Positions 34,629-44,481 of a stretch of 64,000 bases of DNA are shown piece by piece. Position 1 is the first letter of the stretch; each line of letters starts with the position of its first letter. The position numbers and the translations under genes were made by a program. This stretch comes from Catellatospora citrea (GTDB taxonomy: Bacteria > Actinomycetota > Actinomycetes > Mycobacteriales > Micromonosporaceae), in contig NZ_RAPR01000001.1 of NCBI RefSeq assembly GCF_003610235.1, positions 5,952,001 through 6,016,000 of the forward strand, given 5' to 3'. The notes under the pieces are model-generated. The model saw only the letters and a list, made by a program, of their open reading frames with translations. It did not search any database and was not told the DNA's origin.

Positions 34629-35308
34629 AAGGCCGAACCGCCCCGCAACCCTCGGCATGACACCACCGCGACTGCTACGCGCGGCTCCGGCGCCAGGCCG
34701 TGGGCGGTGACGATCCGGGCGCTGCCGTCTGCGAGCTGGTAGAACAGGCCCACCACAGCGGTGCGGCCGTCGGTGACCTGGTCGGCGAGAACCCGCGACC
34801 GGTTCAGCAGGAGATCGACGGTGTGCCGGATGTGGGTGACGATGATGTCGTCGTCGCCGGTGAGGCCGCCGGCGCGGGCTGCCAGGACACTGGGGGTGAC
34901 GCGTTCGATGACGTCGCGTATGTACCCGGTGGGGGTGATCCCGTCGGCCAGGGCGGTGCGGGTCGCGGCGACCGCGCCGCACGAGTCGTGGCCCAGCACC
35001 ACGACCAATGGGCAGTCCAGCACGCTCACCGCGTACTCGATGCTGCCCAGCACCTCGGCGCCTGTGACGTGGCCTGCGGTGCGGACCACGAACAGGTCAC
35101 CCAGCCCCTGATCGAAGATGATTTCAGCGGCCAGGCGCGAGTCGGAGCAGCCGAACAGCACGGCAAACGGCCGCTGGCCGGGTGCGGTCGCGGCGCGGCG
35201 CATCGCGTCCTGGTTGGGGTGCTCAGGCGTGCCGGCGACGAAGCGCTGGTTACCGGCCAGCAGCAGGTCGATGGCCTGGGCGGCGGTCAGCGGCGTGCTG
35301 TCAATCAT
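34448..35308 (-). CDS. Beta-class carbonic anhydrase with aberrant C-terminal extension
   Basis: This 286-residue protein has residues 1-200 forming a complete beta-carbonic anhydrase. The zinc and active-site motifs are GCSDSR (Cys54, Asp56, Arg58) and GHDSCGA (His107, Cys110). It ends in GLFYQLADGSARIV, where most relatives stop. The remaining 85 or so residues are low complexity; about 60 of them are antisense to the EAL fragment on the plus strand. The natural end was probably lost by recombination, and the frame now runs on by chance. The enzyme interconverts CO2 and bicarbonate in the cytoplasm. Confidence 0.85.
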   Translation of the reverse strand: MIDSTPLTAAQAIDLLLAGNQRFVAGTPEHPNQDAMRRAATAPGQRPFAVLFGCSDSRLAAEIIFDQGLGDLFVVRTAGHVTGAEVLGSIEYAVSVLDCPLVVVLGHDSCGAVAATRTALADGITPTGYIRDVIERVTPSVLAARAGGLTGDDDIIVTHIRHTVDLLLNRSRVLADQVTDGRTAVVGLFYQLADGSARIVTAHGLAPEPRVAVAVVSCRGLRGGSALVGCSSGISARLAGFTPTSSSAMRADLARAWAGNLSSAAGSTPSARSVISATICNRASAV

Positions 35309-35602
35309 GACCGCAGGCTACGTCAACCAGCTCAGCCCGCGGCCACTCGTCGATCGGGCTGAGAGCGAAGGCTTCCCCTCATATGCAAGGGGGTGCAGCC
35401 GCGCACCCCAGGGGTATTGGGCGATCTTGAAGTCCTGGCCGATGGGCAGGGCGGCAGGTGGTTCCTGCCCACCAACGGGCCTGCGCGTTGGCCCGTTCAC
35501 TCCTCTGCCCGAAGTCCTGACGCCCCCGGTTCGGACATCCTTCTTGCCTTCGGCGAGCGTGCCGGACGGTTGACCGCGCCGCGGCGATGGTGGGAGCGTC
35601 GG

Positions 35603-37534
35603 TCAGGAGGGCTCGGCGGCCCGAGCCGTCGGTGGTGTCCAGGCAGTGGTGTGGTCGATGATGTGCAGGCCCGCGCCGTCGGGGTCGCGCTTGGCCTTGT
35701 ACATGGCGAGGTCCGCGTCGTGCAGTAGGGCGTCGAACTGCTCGACGGAGCCGACCGCGACACCGATGCTCGCGCGGGCGTACACCTGGTGCCCGTCGAT
35801 CATCACCGGTGACGAGAGCGTTTCGAGGATGCGTCTGGCGGTGGCGGCGGCGCCTGCGGTGGTGGTGCCGATCAGCAGGACTACGAACTCGTCCCCGCCC
35901 AGCCGGGCGACGGTGTCGGTCGGGCGGACGCATTGGCGCAGGCGGTCGGCTACGACGACGAGCAGCTGGTCGCCGACCTGGTGGCTCAGCTCATCGTTGA
36001 CGGCCTTGAAGTCGTCGAGGTCGAGCATGAGGACTGCTACGTGACGCGTGGCCTGGTCGGCGTCGTGCAGGAGCCGTCGCGCGCGTTCGTTGAGCAGTGC
36101 CCGGTTGGGCAGGCCGGTGAGGTGGTCGTGGGTGGCTTCGTGGTGCAGCTGGTCCTGGAGCACTCTGGCCTCGGTCACGTCACGGATATTGATGATGACG
36201 CCTGACACGCCCGCGTCGTCGAGCCGATTGGTGGCCAGCGCCTCCAGCCAGCGGCGGGAGCCGTCCACGTGGTGCGCCAGCAGCTGGCGTCGCACGCCGG
36301 TATCGGATCCGGCGCTCACGTCCGCGAGCAGGTGGTCGACGGCTGACGTGTCGTCGGGGCGCAGGACCTCGGCCAATGGCCGGCCCACGGCCTGCGCGGG
36401 TGGCACCCCGAGCAGGTCCTGCAGCGCGGGGCTGGCGTAGAGGACCGTGCCCTGGGCGTCGACCAGCAGGGTGAGGTCGGAGGCGTGCTGGACCAGGGAC
36501 CGGAAGCGTTGCTCGTGGTGGCGTAGCTGCAGCATGCTGTCGTCGAGGTCGTGTAGCAGCCGTACGTTGTCGGTGTATGCCATGTTCTGGCGGATCATCA
36601 CCAGCACGACGACGGCGACCGGGATGAGCAGCATTCCCCAGCCGCGGACGGTCAGTCCCTCCTGTCGCAGTTCGAGCAGGAGCAGTAGCTGTGTCGCGGC
36701 GACCGCGACGTATGGCGGGCGGCTGTATGCGGGGCGTGGGCGGATGGTCAGGCCGCTGGGCCAGGTGCGCATCTGCAGGTACTGCACGCGGGCGGCGACG
36801 GCCAGCAGGAAAGCTGACGCCAGCTGGGTTGCCTGGAGGGTCTGGGCGTCGCCGGCACCCATGTTGAGCAGGTTGAAATAGGTCAAGGCGCCGAGGAGCA
36901 CACCTGCTCCCAGGGCGACTGCTGTCCCGGGGGTGAACGGTGCCATGCCGCTGATCAGTAGCTTCACCGCGCCGAAGACCGCGATCAGCGCCACGGCGCA
37001 GCCGAGCACGGTGACGGCGAGCTGGCCGATGTTGCCCGGGGGGATGCCGTCCGGTTCGCACACCACATGCCACGCCAGCATGGCAAAGGCGCACATGACG
37101 GTGGCCACGTCCAGGCGCAGCCGCATCCGGGCGCGGCCGTGCACATTCAGCGGGTAGGCGATCATGGCCCAGCCTGCGAGCGCTATGCCGACGACGATGA
37201 GGGCCGATGATCCGAACAGGATGGGTTCAGATGGGGAGGCACGACCGAACCTGGCGGCCACTCCCAACGCGTTGCCCAGCGCAAACAACAGGCCGGTCAC
37301 GGTGAGAGTGCGCCAGAACCGGCGGGCTGTCGTGGCTGTCGGCGGCCTGGTCGCGACCTGCCAGCACAGGTACGCGAAGATCAGCTGAACTGCCACCATG
37401 AGGATATCGGCGGCACTGCTTCCTGCGGGTGTCAGTAGTACCGTCGCGATGGACACGACAGCGCTGACGATCAGCGCGGCAAGAATGGGGTCAGCAGATC
37501 GGTGCTCAAGCCGTGCCGGTATGGGTCGGCTCAT
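35603..37534 (-). CDS. Membrane PAS-GGDEF diguanylate cyclase
   Basis: This 643-residue protein has about nine membrane segments in residues 15-320, a PAS domain (EQRFRSLVQHASDLTLLVDAQGTVLYASP) at about 345-465 and a GGDEF domain at about 475-630. The active site RLGGDEFVVLL is intact, and the product-inhibition I-site RPTD lies five residues upstream, so c-di-GMP synthesis with feedback is expected. The signature ATHDHLTGLPNRAL opens the GGDEF domain. It is a stand-alone minus-strand gene. c-di-GMP controls development in actinomycetes, and here it may link envelope or redox state to the stress genes around it. Confidence 0.9.
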   Translation of the reverse strand: MSRPIPARLEHRSADPILAALIVSAVVSIATVLLTPAGSSAADILMVAVQLIFAYLCWQVATRPPTATTARRFWRTLTVTGLLFALGNALGVAARFGRASPSEPILFGSSALIVVGIALAGWAMIAYPLNVHGRARMRLRLDVATVMCAFAMLAWHVVCEPDGIPPGNIGQLAVTVLGCAVALIAVFGAVKLLISGMAPFTPGTAVALGAGVLLGALTYFNLLNMGAGDAQTLQATQLASAFLLAVAARVQYLQMRTWPSGLTIRPRPAYSRPPYVAVAATQLLLLLELRQEGLTVRGWGMLLIPVAVVVLVMIRQNMAYTDNVRLLHDLDDSMLQLRHHEQRFRSLVQHASDLTLLVDAQGTVLYASPALQDLLGVPPAQAVGRPLAEVLRPDDTSAVDHLLADVSAGSDTGVRRQLLAHHVDGSRRWLEALATNRLDDAGVSGVIINIRDVTEARVLQDQLHHEATHDHLTGLPNRALLNERARRLLHDADQATRHVAVLMLDLDDFKAVNDELSHQVGDQLLVVVADRLRQCVRPTDTVARLGGDEFVVLLIGTTTAGAAATARRILETLSSPVMIDGHQVYARASIGVAVGSVEQFDALLHDADLAMYKAKRDPDGAGLHIIDHTTAWTPPTARAAEPS

Positions 37535-37780
37535 CCGTAGTCCTCAACTTCTGTCTACCTCCACACGAGTCAGCTGGCCACCGGCGCCGGTTGCCATCGC
37601 TGCTTGCAGCAGGTCACCCGGCACGTTCTCACTCGCCCGAATGTGGCGCTATGGTGTTCTTCTCCGTATTCATGGCGGCGGTGTGGATCCGAGATCTCGC
37701 GGCCGTAGCCGTATCCCGCCCCGCCGTTTCGGCTGGTACGTGCACTGGCGCCGTTGTCAGCGATGCCCGCTCAGTCCTGT

Positions 37781-39454
37781 TCAGCCCTGGCGCAGCCGGA
37801 GATGTTCGTGGACGAACCGGATCGCCATGGCGCCCTCGCCGACGGCGGAGGCGACCCGTTTGATGGATCCGCTGCGCACGTCGCCTGCGGCGAAGACGCC
37901 GAGCCGGCTCGTCTCCAGCAGGTACGGCCGCCGGGGTGTGCCCTGGCGCAGGTCGGTGACGGCGTCGGCGGGCACGTCGGAGCCGGTGAGCACGTATCCG
38001 TGGTGGTCGACGGCGATCTGTTTGTCCAGCCAGGTGGTGCACGGCTCGGCTCCGATGAACACGAACAGGGCGGTGGCCGGTATGCGCTGGCTGTGTTCGG
38101 TCTTCATGTCGGCCACGACCACCTCCTCCAGCCGGCCGTTCCCCTCGAGGTCGCACACCTCGGTGTTGGTGTGGACGGTCACGTTGGGCAGTGCGGTGAT
38201 GCGGTCGGCGAGATAGCGCGACATGTCCCGGCTCAGGTCGTCGTGCATGATCATCAGGTGGGCGTGGGCCACGTGGCCGGCCAGGAACACGGTCGCCTGT
38301 CCGGCGGAGTTGCCGCCGCCGACCACGGCCACCTGGTCGCCGCGGCACAGCTGGGCTTCGGCGGCGGTGGCCGCGTAGTAGACGCTGGTGCCCTCGAACT
38401 CGGCCAGCCGGGGCACCCGCAGTTTGCGGTAGCGGGCGCCGGTCGTGATCAGCACGGTCCGGGTGGCGATCTCGGTGCCGTCGGCCAGCCGTATCAGGTG
38501 GAGCCCGTCGTGTGCGTCCAGCGCCGTGACGGACGCGGGCACGGTTATCCGGGCGCCGAACTTGCGGGCCTGCAGCGTGGCCCTCTCGGCCAGATCCCCG
38601 CCGGAGATCCCGCCCGGGAAGCCGAGGTAGTTCTCGATCCGCGACGAGGTGGAGGCCTGCCCGCCGGCGGCGACCGCGTCGAGGACCACGACCGACAGGC
38701 CCTCCGACGCCGCGTACACGCCTGCGGCCAGCCCGGCGGGGCCCGCGCCCACCACTACCACGTCGTAGTCGGAGCTGGCGATGCTCGGCTCGGCGAGCCC
38801 GACGACCCGCGCGAGTTCGTCGTTGGACGGGTTGCGCAGCACCTCCTGGCCGCGCCAGATGACCACCGGCGTCTCCTGCGGGGTGACGCCGAGCTGGCGC
38901 AGCAGCGTCTCGGCGGTGGGGTCCTGCTCCACGTCGATCCAGCGGTAGGGCAGCCGGTTGCGGGCGGCGAAGTCGCGCAGCCGGCGGGCGTCGGCGGAGT
39001 AGCGCGAGCCGATGATCCGGATCCCGGCGCCCATCTCGATCAGCAGCGAGCGTCGGATCATGTACGACCGCAGGATGAGGTCGCCGAGTGTCGGGTCGTG
39101 GGCGACCAGGGCGCGTACGTCGTCGACCGGGATGTTGAGCACCTCGCCGGGTTCGCGGACCACGGCGCTCAGTAACGCCGGCTGGCCCGCCAGGAGGCTG
39201 AGTTCGCCGAGGAAGCGGCCTGGCCCGTGCACGCTGATCTCCCGTTCGGCCGGGGTACCGTATCCCTCGATCAGTGCCACGGCACCGGACAGGATGACGT
39301 AGAAGTCGTAGCTCGGGTCACCCTCGTGGAACAAGGTTTCGCCGATGTCGGTGGTGTGGCGCTGCCCGCGTGAGGCCAGCGCGTCGATCTGTTCGGCGCT
39401 CAGGCGCGGATAAGCTCCGTAGCGGTCCGGTGTCTCCTGTACGGGATCGGACAT
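37781..39454 (-). CDS. Cyclic-nucleotide-binding/thioredoxin-reductase-like flavoprotein without CxxC
   Basis: This is a 557-residue fusion. Residues about 15-135 form a cNMP-binding domain (GETLFHEGDPSYDFYVILSG, GRFLGELSLLAGQPA), and about 150-225 a glutaredoxin-like module without a CxxC. Residues about 230-555 form a thioredoxin-reductase fold with FAD motif VVVVGAGPAGLAAGVYAA, NAD(P) motif VAVVGGGNSAGQA and GVFAAGDVRSG. Where TrxR has CxxC this protein has YYAATAAEAQLC, so it cannot reduce thioredoxin by the classical route. ATG 39454 follows GAAGG. It ends the chaperone operon, 48 nt after the thioredoxin gene. Confidence 0.88.
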   Translation of the reverse strand: MSDPVQETPDRYGAYPRLSAEQIDALASRGQRHTTDIGETLFHEGDPSYDFYVILSGAVALIEGYGTPAEREISVHGPGRFLGELSLLAGQPALLSAVVREPGEVLNIPVDDVRALVAHDPTLGDLILRSYMIRRSLLIEMGAGIRIIGSRYSADARRLRDFAARNRLPYRWIDVEQDPTAETLLRQLGVTPQETPVVIWRGQEVLRNPSNDELARVVGLAEPSIASSDYDVVVVGAGPAGLAAGVYAASEGLSVVVLDAVAAGGQASTSSRIENYLGFPGGISGGDLAERATLQARKFGARITVPASVTALDAHDGLHLIRLADGTEIATRTVLITTGARYRKLRVPRLAEFEGTSVYYAATAAEAQLCRGDQVAVVGGGNSAGQATVFLAGHVAHAHLMIMHDDLSRDMSRYLADRITALPNVTVHTNTEVCDLEGNGRLEEVVVADMKTEHSQRIPATALFVFIGAEPCTTWLDKQIAVDHHGYVLTGSDVPADAVTDLRQGTPRRPYLLETSRLGVFAAGDVRSGSIKRVASAVGEGAMAIRFVHEHLRLRQG

Positions 39455-39502
39455 TCTGGTCACCTTCTCTGACGGTGATGAAGTCGGGTGGCATACCCGG
39501 GT

Positions 39503-39964
39503 TCAGTTGGCGGGAGGCTGGGCCAGCACCTGTTCGACCCAGCGCAGCAGTGCGTCGGGTGGGGCGGCGCCGACCTGGCGGGCCCGTACCTGCCCGTGGT
39601 CGAGCAGGAGCAGTAGCGGGATGGACTGGGCCTGGTAGCGGGCCGCTGTCTGCGGCGACTCATCAACGTTGATCTTGACGGCCTTCAGCCGTCCCGCGAA
39701 GGTCTGCGCGGCCCGCTCCACGCCGGGAGCGACCACCCGGCACGGGCCGCACCAGGGCGCCCACAGGTCGGCCAGCACGGGCAGCGACGACTGCGCCACG
39801 ACGGCCTGGAAGTCGGCGTCGGTCGCCTGGGTGAGCCAGGGCAGGGCCTGGTGGCAGTTGCCGCAGCGCGGCACCCCCGCGGCGGCGGCCTGCACCCGGT
39901 TGCGCTTGCCGCAGTGCGGGCAGGCGATGACCTCGGCTCTGGTGGCCTGCGGTGCCTGTGTCAT
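39503..39964 (-). CDS. Thioredoxin with N-terminal zinc finger (Trx2/TrxC type)
   Basis: This is a 153-residue protein. Residues 14-41 carry two CxxC pairs (ACPHCGKRN, RCGNCHQ) of the zinc finger found in TrxC, and the thioredoxin domain follows with the active site WAPWCGPCRVV and the cis-proline loop AQSIPLLLLL. Zinc-finger thioredoxins respond to oxidative stress and can act as redox-switched chaperone partners. Its ATG overlaps the ClpB stop by one base, so it is made together with the disaggregase. Confidence 0.92.
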   Translation of the reverse strand: MTQAPQATRAEVIACPHCGKRNRVQAAAAGVPRCGNCHQALPWLTQATDADFQAVVAQSSLPVLADLWAPWCGPCRVVAPGVERAAQTFAGRLKAVKINVDESPQTAARYQAQSIPLLLLLDHGQVRARQVGAAPPDALLRWVEQVLAQPPAN

Positions 39965-42627
39965 CACGCCCCCTGCCCCGCGCCGGCGTGTGCCAGCTGC
40001 TCGCGGGCCGGCGTGCTCTGGAACGTGACCATCAGTTCGCCGTCCTGCGCGTCGACCCCGATGACTGCTTCCTCGCCCAGGTCGCCGGCGATGATGGCGC
40101 GGGCGATGCGGGTCTCGACCTCGTGGGCGATGTAACGGCGCAGCGGCCGCGCGCCGTAGACAGGGTCGTAGCCGTGCTCGGCGATGAGTATGCGGGCGTC
40201 CTCGCTGACCTGCAGGGTGATGCGCCGTTCGGCCAGCCGGTCGCGCAGTTCGTCGAACTGCAGGTCCACGATCTTCTCGATCTGGGCCAGGGTGAGGCGG
40301 TGGAACAGCACGATGTCGTCGACGCGGTTGAGGAACTCGGGCCGGAAATGGCCCTGCAGCTCGGCCATGACCTTGGCGCGCGACGCCGGGTCGATCTCGC
40401 CGTCGGCGGTGGCACCTTCGAGCAGGTGTTCGGCACCGATGTTGGAGGTCATGATGATGACGGTGTTGCGGAAGTCGACGGTGCGGCCCTGCGAGTCGGT
40501 GATCCGGCCGTCGTCGAGCACCTGCAGCAGCGTGTTGAACACGTCGGTGTGCGCTTTTTCGATCTCGTCGAACAGCACCACGGAGTAGGGCTTGCGGCGT
40601 ACGGCCTCGGTGAGCTGCCCGCCCTCCTCGTAGCCGACGTATCCCGGAGGTGCGCCGACCAGGCGGCTGACCGTGTGGCGTTCCTGGTACTCGCTCATGT
40701 CGAGCCGGACGATGTTGTCCTCGGCGTCGAACAGCGCCGCCGCGAGGGTCTTGGCGAGTTCGGTCTTGCCGACACCGGTGGGGCCCAGGAAGATGAAAGA
40801 CCCGATCGGGCGGGTCGGGTCCTTGATGCCCGACCGGGCCCGGATGATGGCGTCGGCGACGACCTGGACGGCCTCGTCCTGGCCGATGACGCGCTCGTGC
40901 AGGATCTCGTCGAGGCGCAGCAGCTTCTGCCGCTCGCCCTCCTGCAGCCGCGACACGGGGATGCCGGTCCACGCCGAGACGATCTCGGCGATCTCGTCCT
41001 CGGTGACCATCTCCCGCAGCAGGCCAGGTTGGCTTTGCTGGCGGTCGGCGAGCTTCTGCTCCTCGGCTTCGAGGCGCCGTTCCAGGTCGGCGATGCGGCC
41101 GTAGCGCAACTCGGCGGCCCTGTTGAGGTCGTAGGTCCGCTCGGCCTGCTCGGCCTCGCGGCGCAGCTGTTCCAGTTCCTGGCGCATGTCCTGCACCCGG
41201 CGGATGGCCTGGCGCTCATGCTCCCACTGGGCGTGTTTGGCGTCGGCTTCGGCGCGCAGGTCGGCGAGTTCACGGCGGAGCTGGTCCAGGCGTGCGGTGC
41301 TGGCCGGGTCGGTCTCCTTGGACAGCGCCGCTTCCTCGATCTCCAGGCGCATCACCCGGCGGGTGATCTCGTCGAGTTCGGCGGGCATCGAGTCGATCTC
41401 GGTGCGCAGCCGGGCGCAGGCTTCGTCGACGAGGTCGATGGCCTTGTCGGGTAGGAACCGGTCGGTGATGTAGCGATGGGACAGTGTCGCGGCGGCGACC
41501 AGGGAAGCGTCCTGGATCTTCACACCGTGGAACACCTCCAGGCGCTCCCGCAGCCCCCGCAGGATCGAAATCGTGTCCTCGACCGACGGCTCGTCGACGA
41601 ACACCTGCTGGAAGCGCCGGGCCAGCGCGGCATCCTTCTCGATCTGCTTGCGGTACTCGTCGACGGTCGTCGCGCCGATCATGTGCAGCTCACCGCGGGC
41701 CAGCATTGGCTTGAGCATGTTGCCCGCGTCCATCGCACCCTCCGCGCCGCCGCCCGCCCCGACGACGGTATGCAGCTCGTCGACGAACAGCAGGATCCGG
41801 CCCTCGGCCGCGCGGACCTCGTTGAGCACCGCCTTGAGCCGCTCCTCGAACTCGCCCCGGTACTTCGCCCCGGCGATCAGCGAACCCATGTCCAGGGCGA
41901 ACACCGTCTTGTCACGCAGCCCCTCGGGCACGTCGCCACGCACGATGCGCTGGGCCAGGCCCTCCACGATCGCGGTCTTGCCGACACCCGGATCGCCGAT
42001 CAGCACCGGGTTGTTCTTCGTCTTACGGGACAGGATCTGGATCACGCGGCGGATCTCGGCATCCCGGCCGATCACCGGGTCCAGACGGTCGTTGCGGGCA
42101 TCGGCCACCAAGTCCTGGCCGTACTTCTCCAGCGCCTCGTAGGTCACCTCCGGCATCGCCGAAGTCACCCGCTGGTTGCCCCGGATCTGGGTCAGCGCGG
42201 CCAGGAACGCCTCCCGGGTGACCCCGTTCTCCTTGAGCCGCCGCCCCGCCGCCGACGCCGAACCCTCGTCGGCCAGGGCCAGCAGCAGGTGCTCGGTCGA
42301 CACGTACTCGTCCTTGAGCCGTTTGGCCTCGCGCTCGGCCGTGTCGAGCACCCGCGACAGGCGCTGGGTGACGAACACCTGGCCGGGCTGTGCGCCCGGT
42401 CCGCTGACCTTCGGCCGTCTGGCCAGGTCCTGCTCGACCTCGGCACGCAACTGCTGCGGGTCGGCACCGGTCTTTGTGACCAGCCGGGGCACGAGGCCTT
42501 CGGGCTGGTCGAGCAGCGCCAGCAGCAGGTGCTCGCCGTCGACCTCGGTGTGCCCGAGGCGCACCGCGGCGGTCTGGGCGTCATGTAGCGCTTCTTGAGA
42601 CTTCTGGGTCAGCTTGTTCATGTCCAT
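39964..42627 (-). CDS. clpB: ClpB protein disaggregase
   Basis: This is an 887-residue Hsp100 chaperone. The N-domain ([34 protein letters not shown]) comes first. AAA1 has Walker [16 protein letters not shown] and Walker [11 protein letters not shown] coiled-coil middle domain spans about residues 410-525. AAA2 has [15 protein letters not shown] and [11 protein letters not shown]. The middle domain is complete, so it can cooperate with DnaK in extracting proteins from aggregates; the architecture is ordinary ClpB rather than ClpG/ClpK. ATG 42627 (MDMNKLTQ) overlaps the cbpM gene by 10 nt. It is part of the seven-gene operon from dnaK to the TrxR-like gene. Confidence 0.95.
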   Translation of the reverse strand: MDMNKLTQKSQEALHDAQTAAVRLGHTEVDGEHLLLALLDQPEGLVPRLVTKTGADPQQLRAEVEQDLARRPKVSGPGAQPGQVFVTQRLSRVLDTAEREAKRLKDEYVSTEHLLLALADEGSASAAGRRLKENGVTREAFLAALTQIRGNQRVTSAMPEVTYEALEKYGQDLVADARNDRLDPVIGRDAEIRRVIQILSRKTKNNPVLIGDPGVGKTAIVEGLAQRIVRGDVPEGLRDKTVFALDMGSLIAGAKYRGEFEERLKAVLNEVRAAEGRILLFVDELHTVVGAGGGAEGAMDAGNMLKPMLARGELHMIGATTVDEYRKQIEKDAALARRFQQVFVDEPSVEDTISILRGLRERLEVFHGVKIQDASLVAAATLSHRYITDRFLPDKAIDLVDEACARLRTEIDSMPAELDEITRRVMRLEIEEAALSKETDPASTARLDQLRRELADLRAEADAKHAQWEHERQAIRRVQDMRQELEQLRREAEQAERTYDLNRAAELRYGRIADLERRLEAEEQKLADRQQSQPGLLREMVTEDEIAEIVSAWTGIPVSRLQEGERQKLLRLDEILHERVIGQDEAVQVVADAIIRARSGIKDPTRPIGSFIFLGPTGVGKTELAKTLAAALFDAEDNIVRLDMSEYQERHTVSRLVGAPPGYVGYEEGGQLTEAVRRKPYSVVLFDEIEKAHTDVFNTLLQVLDDGRITDSQGRTVDFRNTVIIMTSNIGAEHLLEGATADGEIDPASRAKVMAELQGHFRPEFLNRVDDIVLFHRLTLAQIEKIVDLQFDELRDRLAERRITLQVSEDARILIAEHGYDPVYGARPLRRYIAHEVETRIARAIIAGDLGEEAVIGVDAQDGELMVTFQSTPAREQLAHAGAGQGA

Positions 42628-42923
42628 GACGGTCTCTCTCCCCGGGTCCGCAGGGCCGATTGCAGCTGGTCGATGCGATCTAGCAGGTCCATGACCAGGC
42701 CGATCGCGCAGTAGTTCAGGGCCAGGTCGGCGTGCAGTCGTTGCACCCGCCCAACGCGACTCAGGGCGGCCGGGGAGAACCACAGCCGGCCTTCGGCGTC
42801 GCGGGAGGCGTCGATGAGGCCCAGCGCCAGGAAGCGCTGCACAAGTGCCGGGTGCAACCCGGCACGCCGGGCGAAGCGGTCGAGGCTGAGCCTGGCCGGG
42901 ATCGCCACCGCGTACGTCCTCAT
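42618..42923 (-). CDS. CbpM-like chaperone modulator
   Basis: This 101-residue, MerR-like helical protein ([26 protein letters not shown], then [24 protein letters not shown]) ends in a coiled coil ([18 protein letters not shown]). This is the CbpM pattern: CbpM binds the J domain of CbpA and blocks its use of DnaK. It overlaps the dnaJ/cbpA stop by 4 nt and clpB by 10 nt, as expected for a stoichiometric modulator in a chaperone operon. A MerR-type DNA-binding role is the alternative. Confidence 0.8.
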   Translation of the reverse strand: MRTYAVAIPARLSLDRFARRAGLHPALVQRFLALGLIDASRDAEGRLWFSPAALSRVGRVQRLHADLALNYCAIGLVMDLLDRIDQLQSALRTRGERPSWT

Positions 42924-43933
42924 ACCCGTGCCCCCTCTCGCTCAAGCTGGCGGGGATCGAAGGCGGAGGCCCGCGCCAGCTCCTCGAACAGGTCCCGCTC
43001 GCGGGGGGTCAGGTGCTTGGGCACCATGATCTGGACTTCGGCGTAAAGGTCGCCGGCCTCGCCGCGCCGGCGCGGCATGCCCTGCCCGCGCAGCCGTAGA
43101 CGGCGGCCGCTGGAGGTGCCCGGCGGCACGGTCACCTTCGCCTGCCCGCCCGGCGTCTGCAGCGCGACGGTCGCGCCGAGCGCCGCCTCCCACGGGGCGA
43201 CCGGCAGCCGCACGTGGATGTCACGTCCCTCGACCCGGTAACGCGGGTGCGGCGCCAGCCGCACCACCAGATACAGATCACCGGCGCCTGCGTTGCCGCG
43301 TCCCTGGCCGCCCTGCCCGGCCAGGCGGATGCGCTGGCCGTCGCCGACGCCCGCCGGGATGTTGACGTCGTAGCTGCGGGGACCGTCCGGCCCCGCCAGC
43401 GTGATCTTGCGGGGTCCGCCGTGGTAGGCCTCCTCGACGGTGAGCGTCAGCTCGGCCTCCTGGTCCGCGCCCGGAATCGGGCCCGCACCACGCCCGGCCG
43501 CACGTCCGGTGCCACGACCGCGACCACCGAAAAGCCCGCCGAGCAGGTCCTCCATGTCGACGTCCTCGCCACCGCCCTGATAGCTCCAGGTGAACGGTTC
43601 ACCCTGCTCACCGCCGCGGAACCCACCCCCGCCGGGGAAACCGCCGCCGCCACGGCCCCGGAAACCACCCGGGCCCGCGCCAGCACCAGCCATGTCCTCA
43701 TACCCCTCCGGGACCTTGCGGAAGTCGTCGCCGAAGCGGTCGTAACGGGTCCGCTGCTTCGGGTCGTGCAGCACCTGGTACGCCTCGTTGATCTCCTTGA
43801 ACTTCTCCTCAGCGTCCGGGCTCTTGTTCACGTCGGGGTGGAACTTGCGGGCGAGCTTGCGAAACGCCCGCTGGATCTCGTCCGCAGAAGCGTCACGGGA
43901 GACGCCGAGCACCTCGTAGAAGTCGCGCGCCAT
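42920..43933 (-). CDS. dnaJ: DnaJ-class co-chaperone (CbpA type, no zinc finger)
   Basis: This 337-residue protein has residues 1-70 forming a J domain with the essential HPD in KFHPDVN, followed by a Gly/Phe-rich linker (about 75-150) and a C-terminal peptide-binding domain ([19 protein letters not shown], then [23 protein letters not shown] when aligned to the family). The four CxxCxGxG repeats of classical DnaJ are absent, so it is a type II, CbpA-like protein. It stimulates DnaK ATPase and delivers clients. The gene lies 9 nt after grpE and overlaps cbpM. Confidence 0.92.
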   Translation of the reverse strand: MARDFYEVLGVSRDASADEIQRAFRKLARKFHPDVNKSPDAEEKFKEINEAYQVLHDPKQRTRYDRFGDDFRKVPEGYEDMAGAGAGPGGFRGRGGGGFPGGGGFRGGEQGEPFTWSYQGGGEDVDMEDLLGGLFGGRGRGTGRAAGRGAGPIPGADQEAELTLTVEEAYHGGPRKITLAGPDGPRSYDVNIPAGVGDGQRIRLAGQGGQGRGNAGAGDLYLVVRLAPHPRYRVEGRDIHVRLPVAPWEAALGATVALQTPGGQAKVTVPPGTSSGRRLRLRGQGMPRRRGEAGDLYAEVQIMVPKHLTPRERDLFEELARASAFDPRQLEREGARV

Positions 43934-43942
43934 GGCTGGTCC

Positions 43943-44473
43943 TCAGTCGTTTCCGGCGACCACGACCGAAGCCGGGCGCAGTTGCCGGTCGCTGTCGCCG
44001 TAGCCGGGGCGGACCACGTGCAGCACCGTGCCAGGGTCTTCATCGCCGCCCGGCACGACGCTCACCGCCTCGTGCCGCATCGGGTCGAAGGGCACGCCGG
44101 TCTCCTCGCGGCGCGCGAAACCCATCGCCGACAGCACCGCGACAGCCTGATCGCGCACCGCGCGCACGCCCTCGACCACAGCGCCCGGATCGCTGTCGGC
44201 ATGGGCGAGAGCGAGGTCGAGATTGTCGACGACGGGCAGGAACACCGCCGCGACGCGCGCGCGTTCGGCAGCCCGCTCCTGGGCGAGCTGCCGCTCGCAG
44301 CGTTTGCGTACGTTGTCCAGGTCCGCCAGCGCCCGGCGCAGGCGGTCCTGCAGTTCGAGTTCGGCAGCCGACGGGCCGGTCTCGGCCGGCGCCGGGGCCT
44401 CGGGGTGAGCCGAGGCCTCAGGCGCCGAGCCGACTTGCGGCGCTGACTGCGCGTGCGAAGGATCGTGCGTCAT
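43943..44473 (-). CDS. grpE: GrpE nucleotide-exchange factor
   Basis: This 176-residue protein has a disordered Ala/Pro-rich N-terminus, a long coiled coil (ELELQDRLRRALADLDNVRKR, residues about 38-75) and the beta-wing domain with GVPFDPMRHEAVSVV and GTVLHVVRPGYGDSDRQLRPASVVV. It exchanges ADP for ATP on DnaK and acts as a thermosensor in many bacteria. It is 8 nt downstream of dnaK in the same operon. Confidence 0.93.
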   Translation of the reverse strand: MTHDPSHAQSAPQVGSAPEASAHPEAPAPAETGPSAAELELQDRLRRALADLDNVRKRCERQLAQERAAERARVAAVFLPVVDNLDLALAHADSDPGAVVEGVRAVRDQAVAVLSAMGFARREETGVPFDPMRHEAVSVVPGGDEDPGTVLHVVRPGYGDSDRQLRPASVVVAGND

Positions 44474-44481
44474 CGTGTGCC

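Noticed and set aside
41476..42588. 370-residue plus-strand frame opposite clpB
   Set aside because: Antisense shadow; the sequence has the His/Arg/Gln/Leu bias typical of reversed AAA+ genes.
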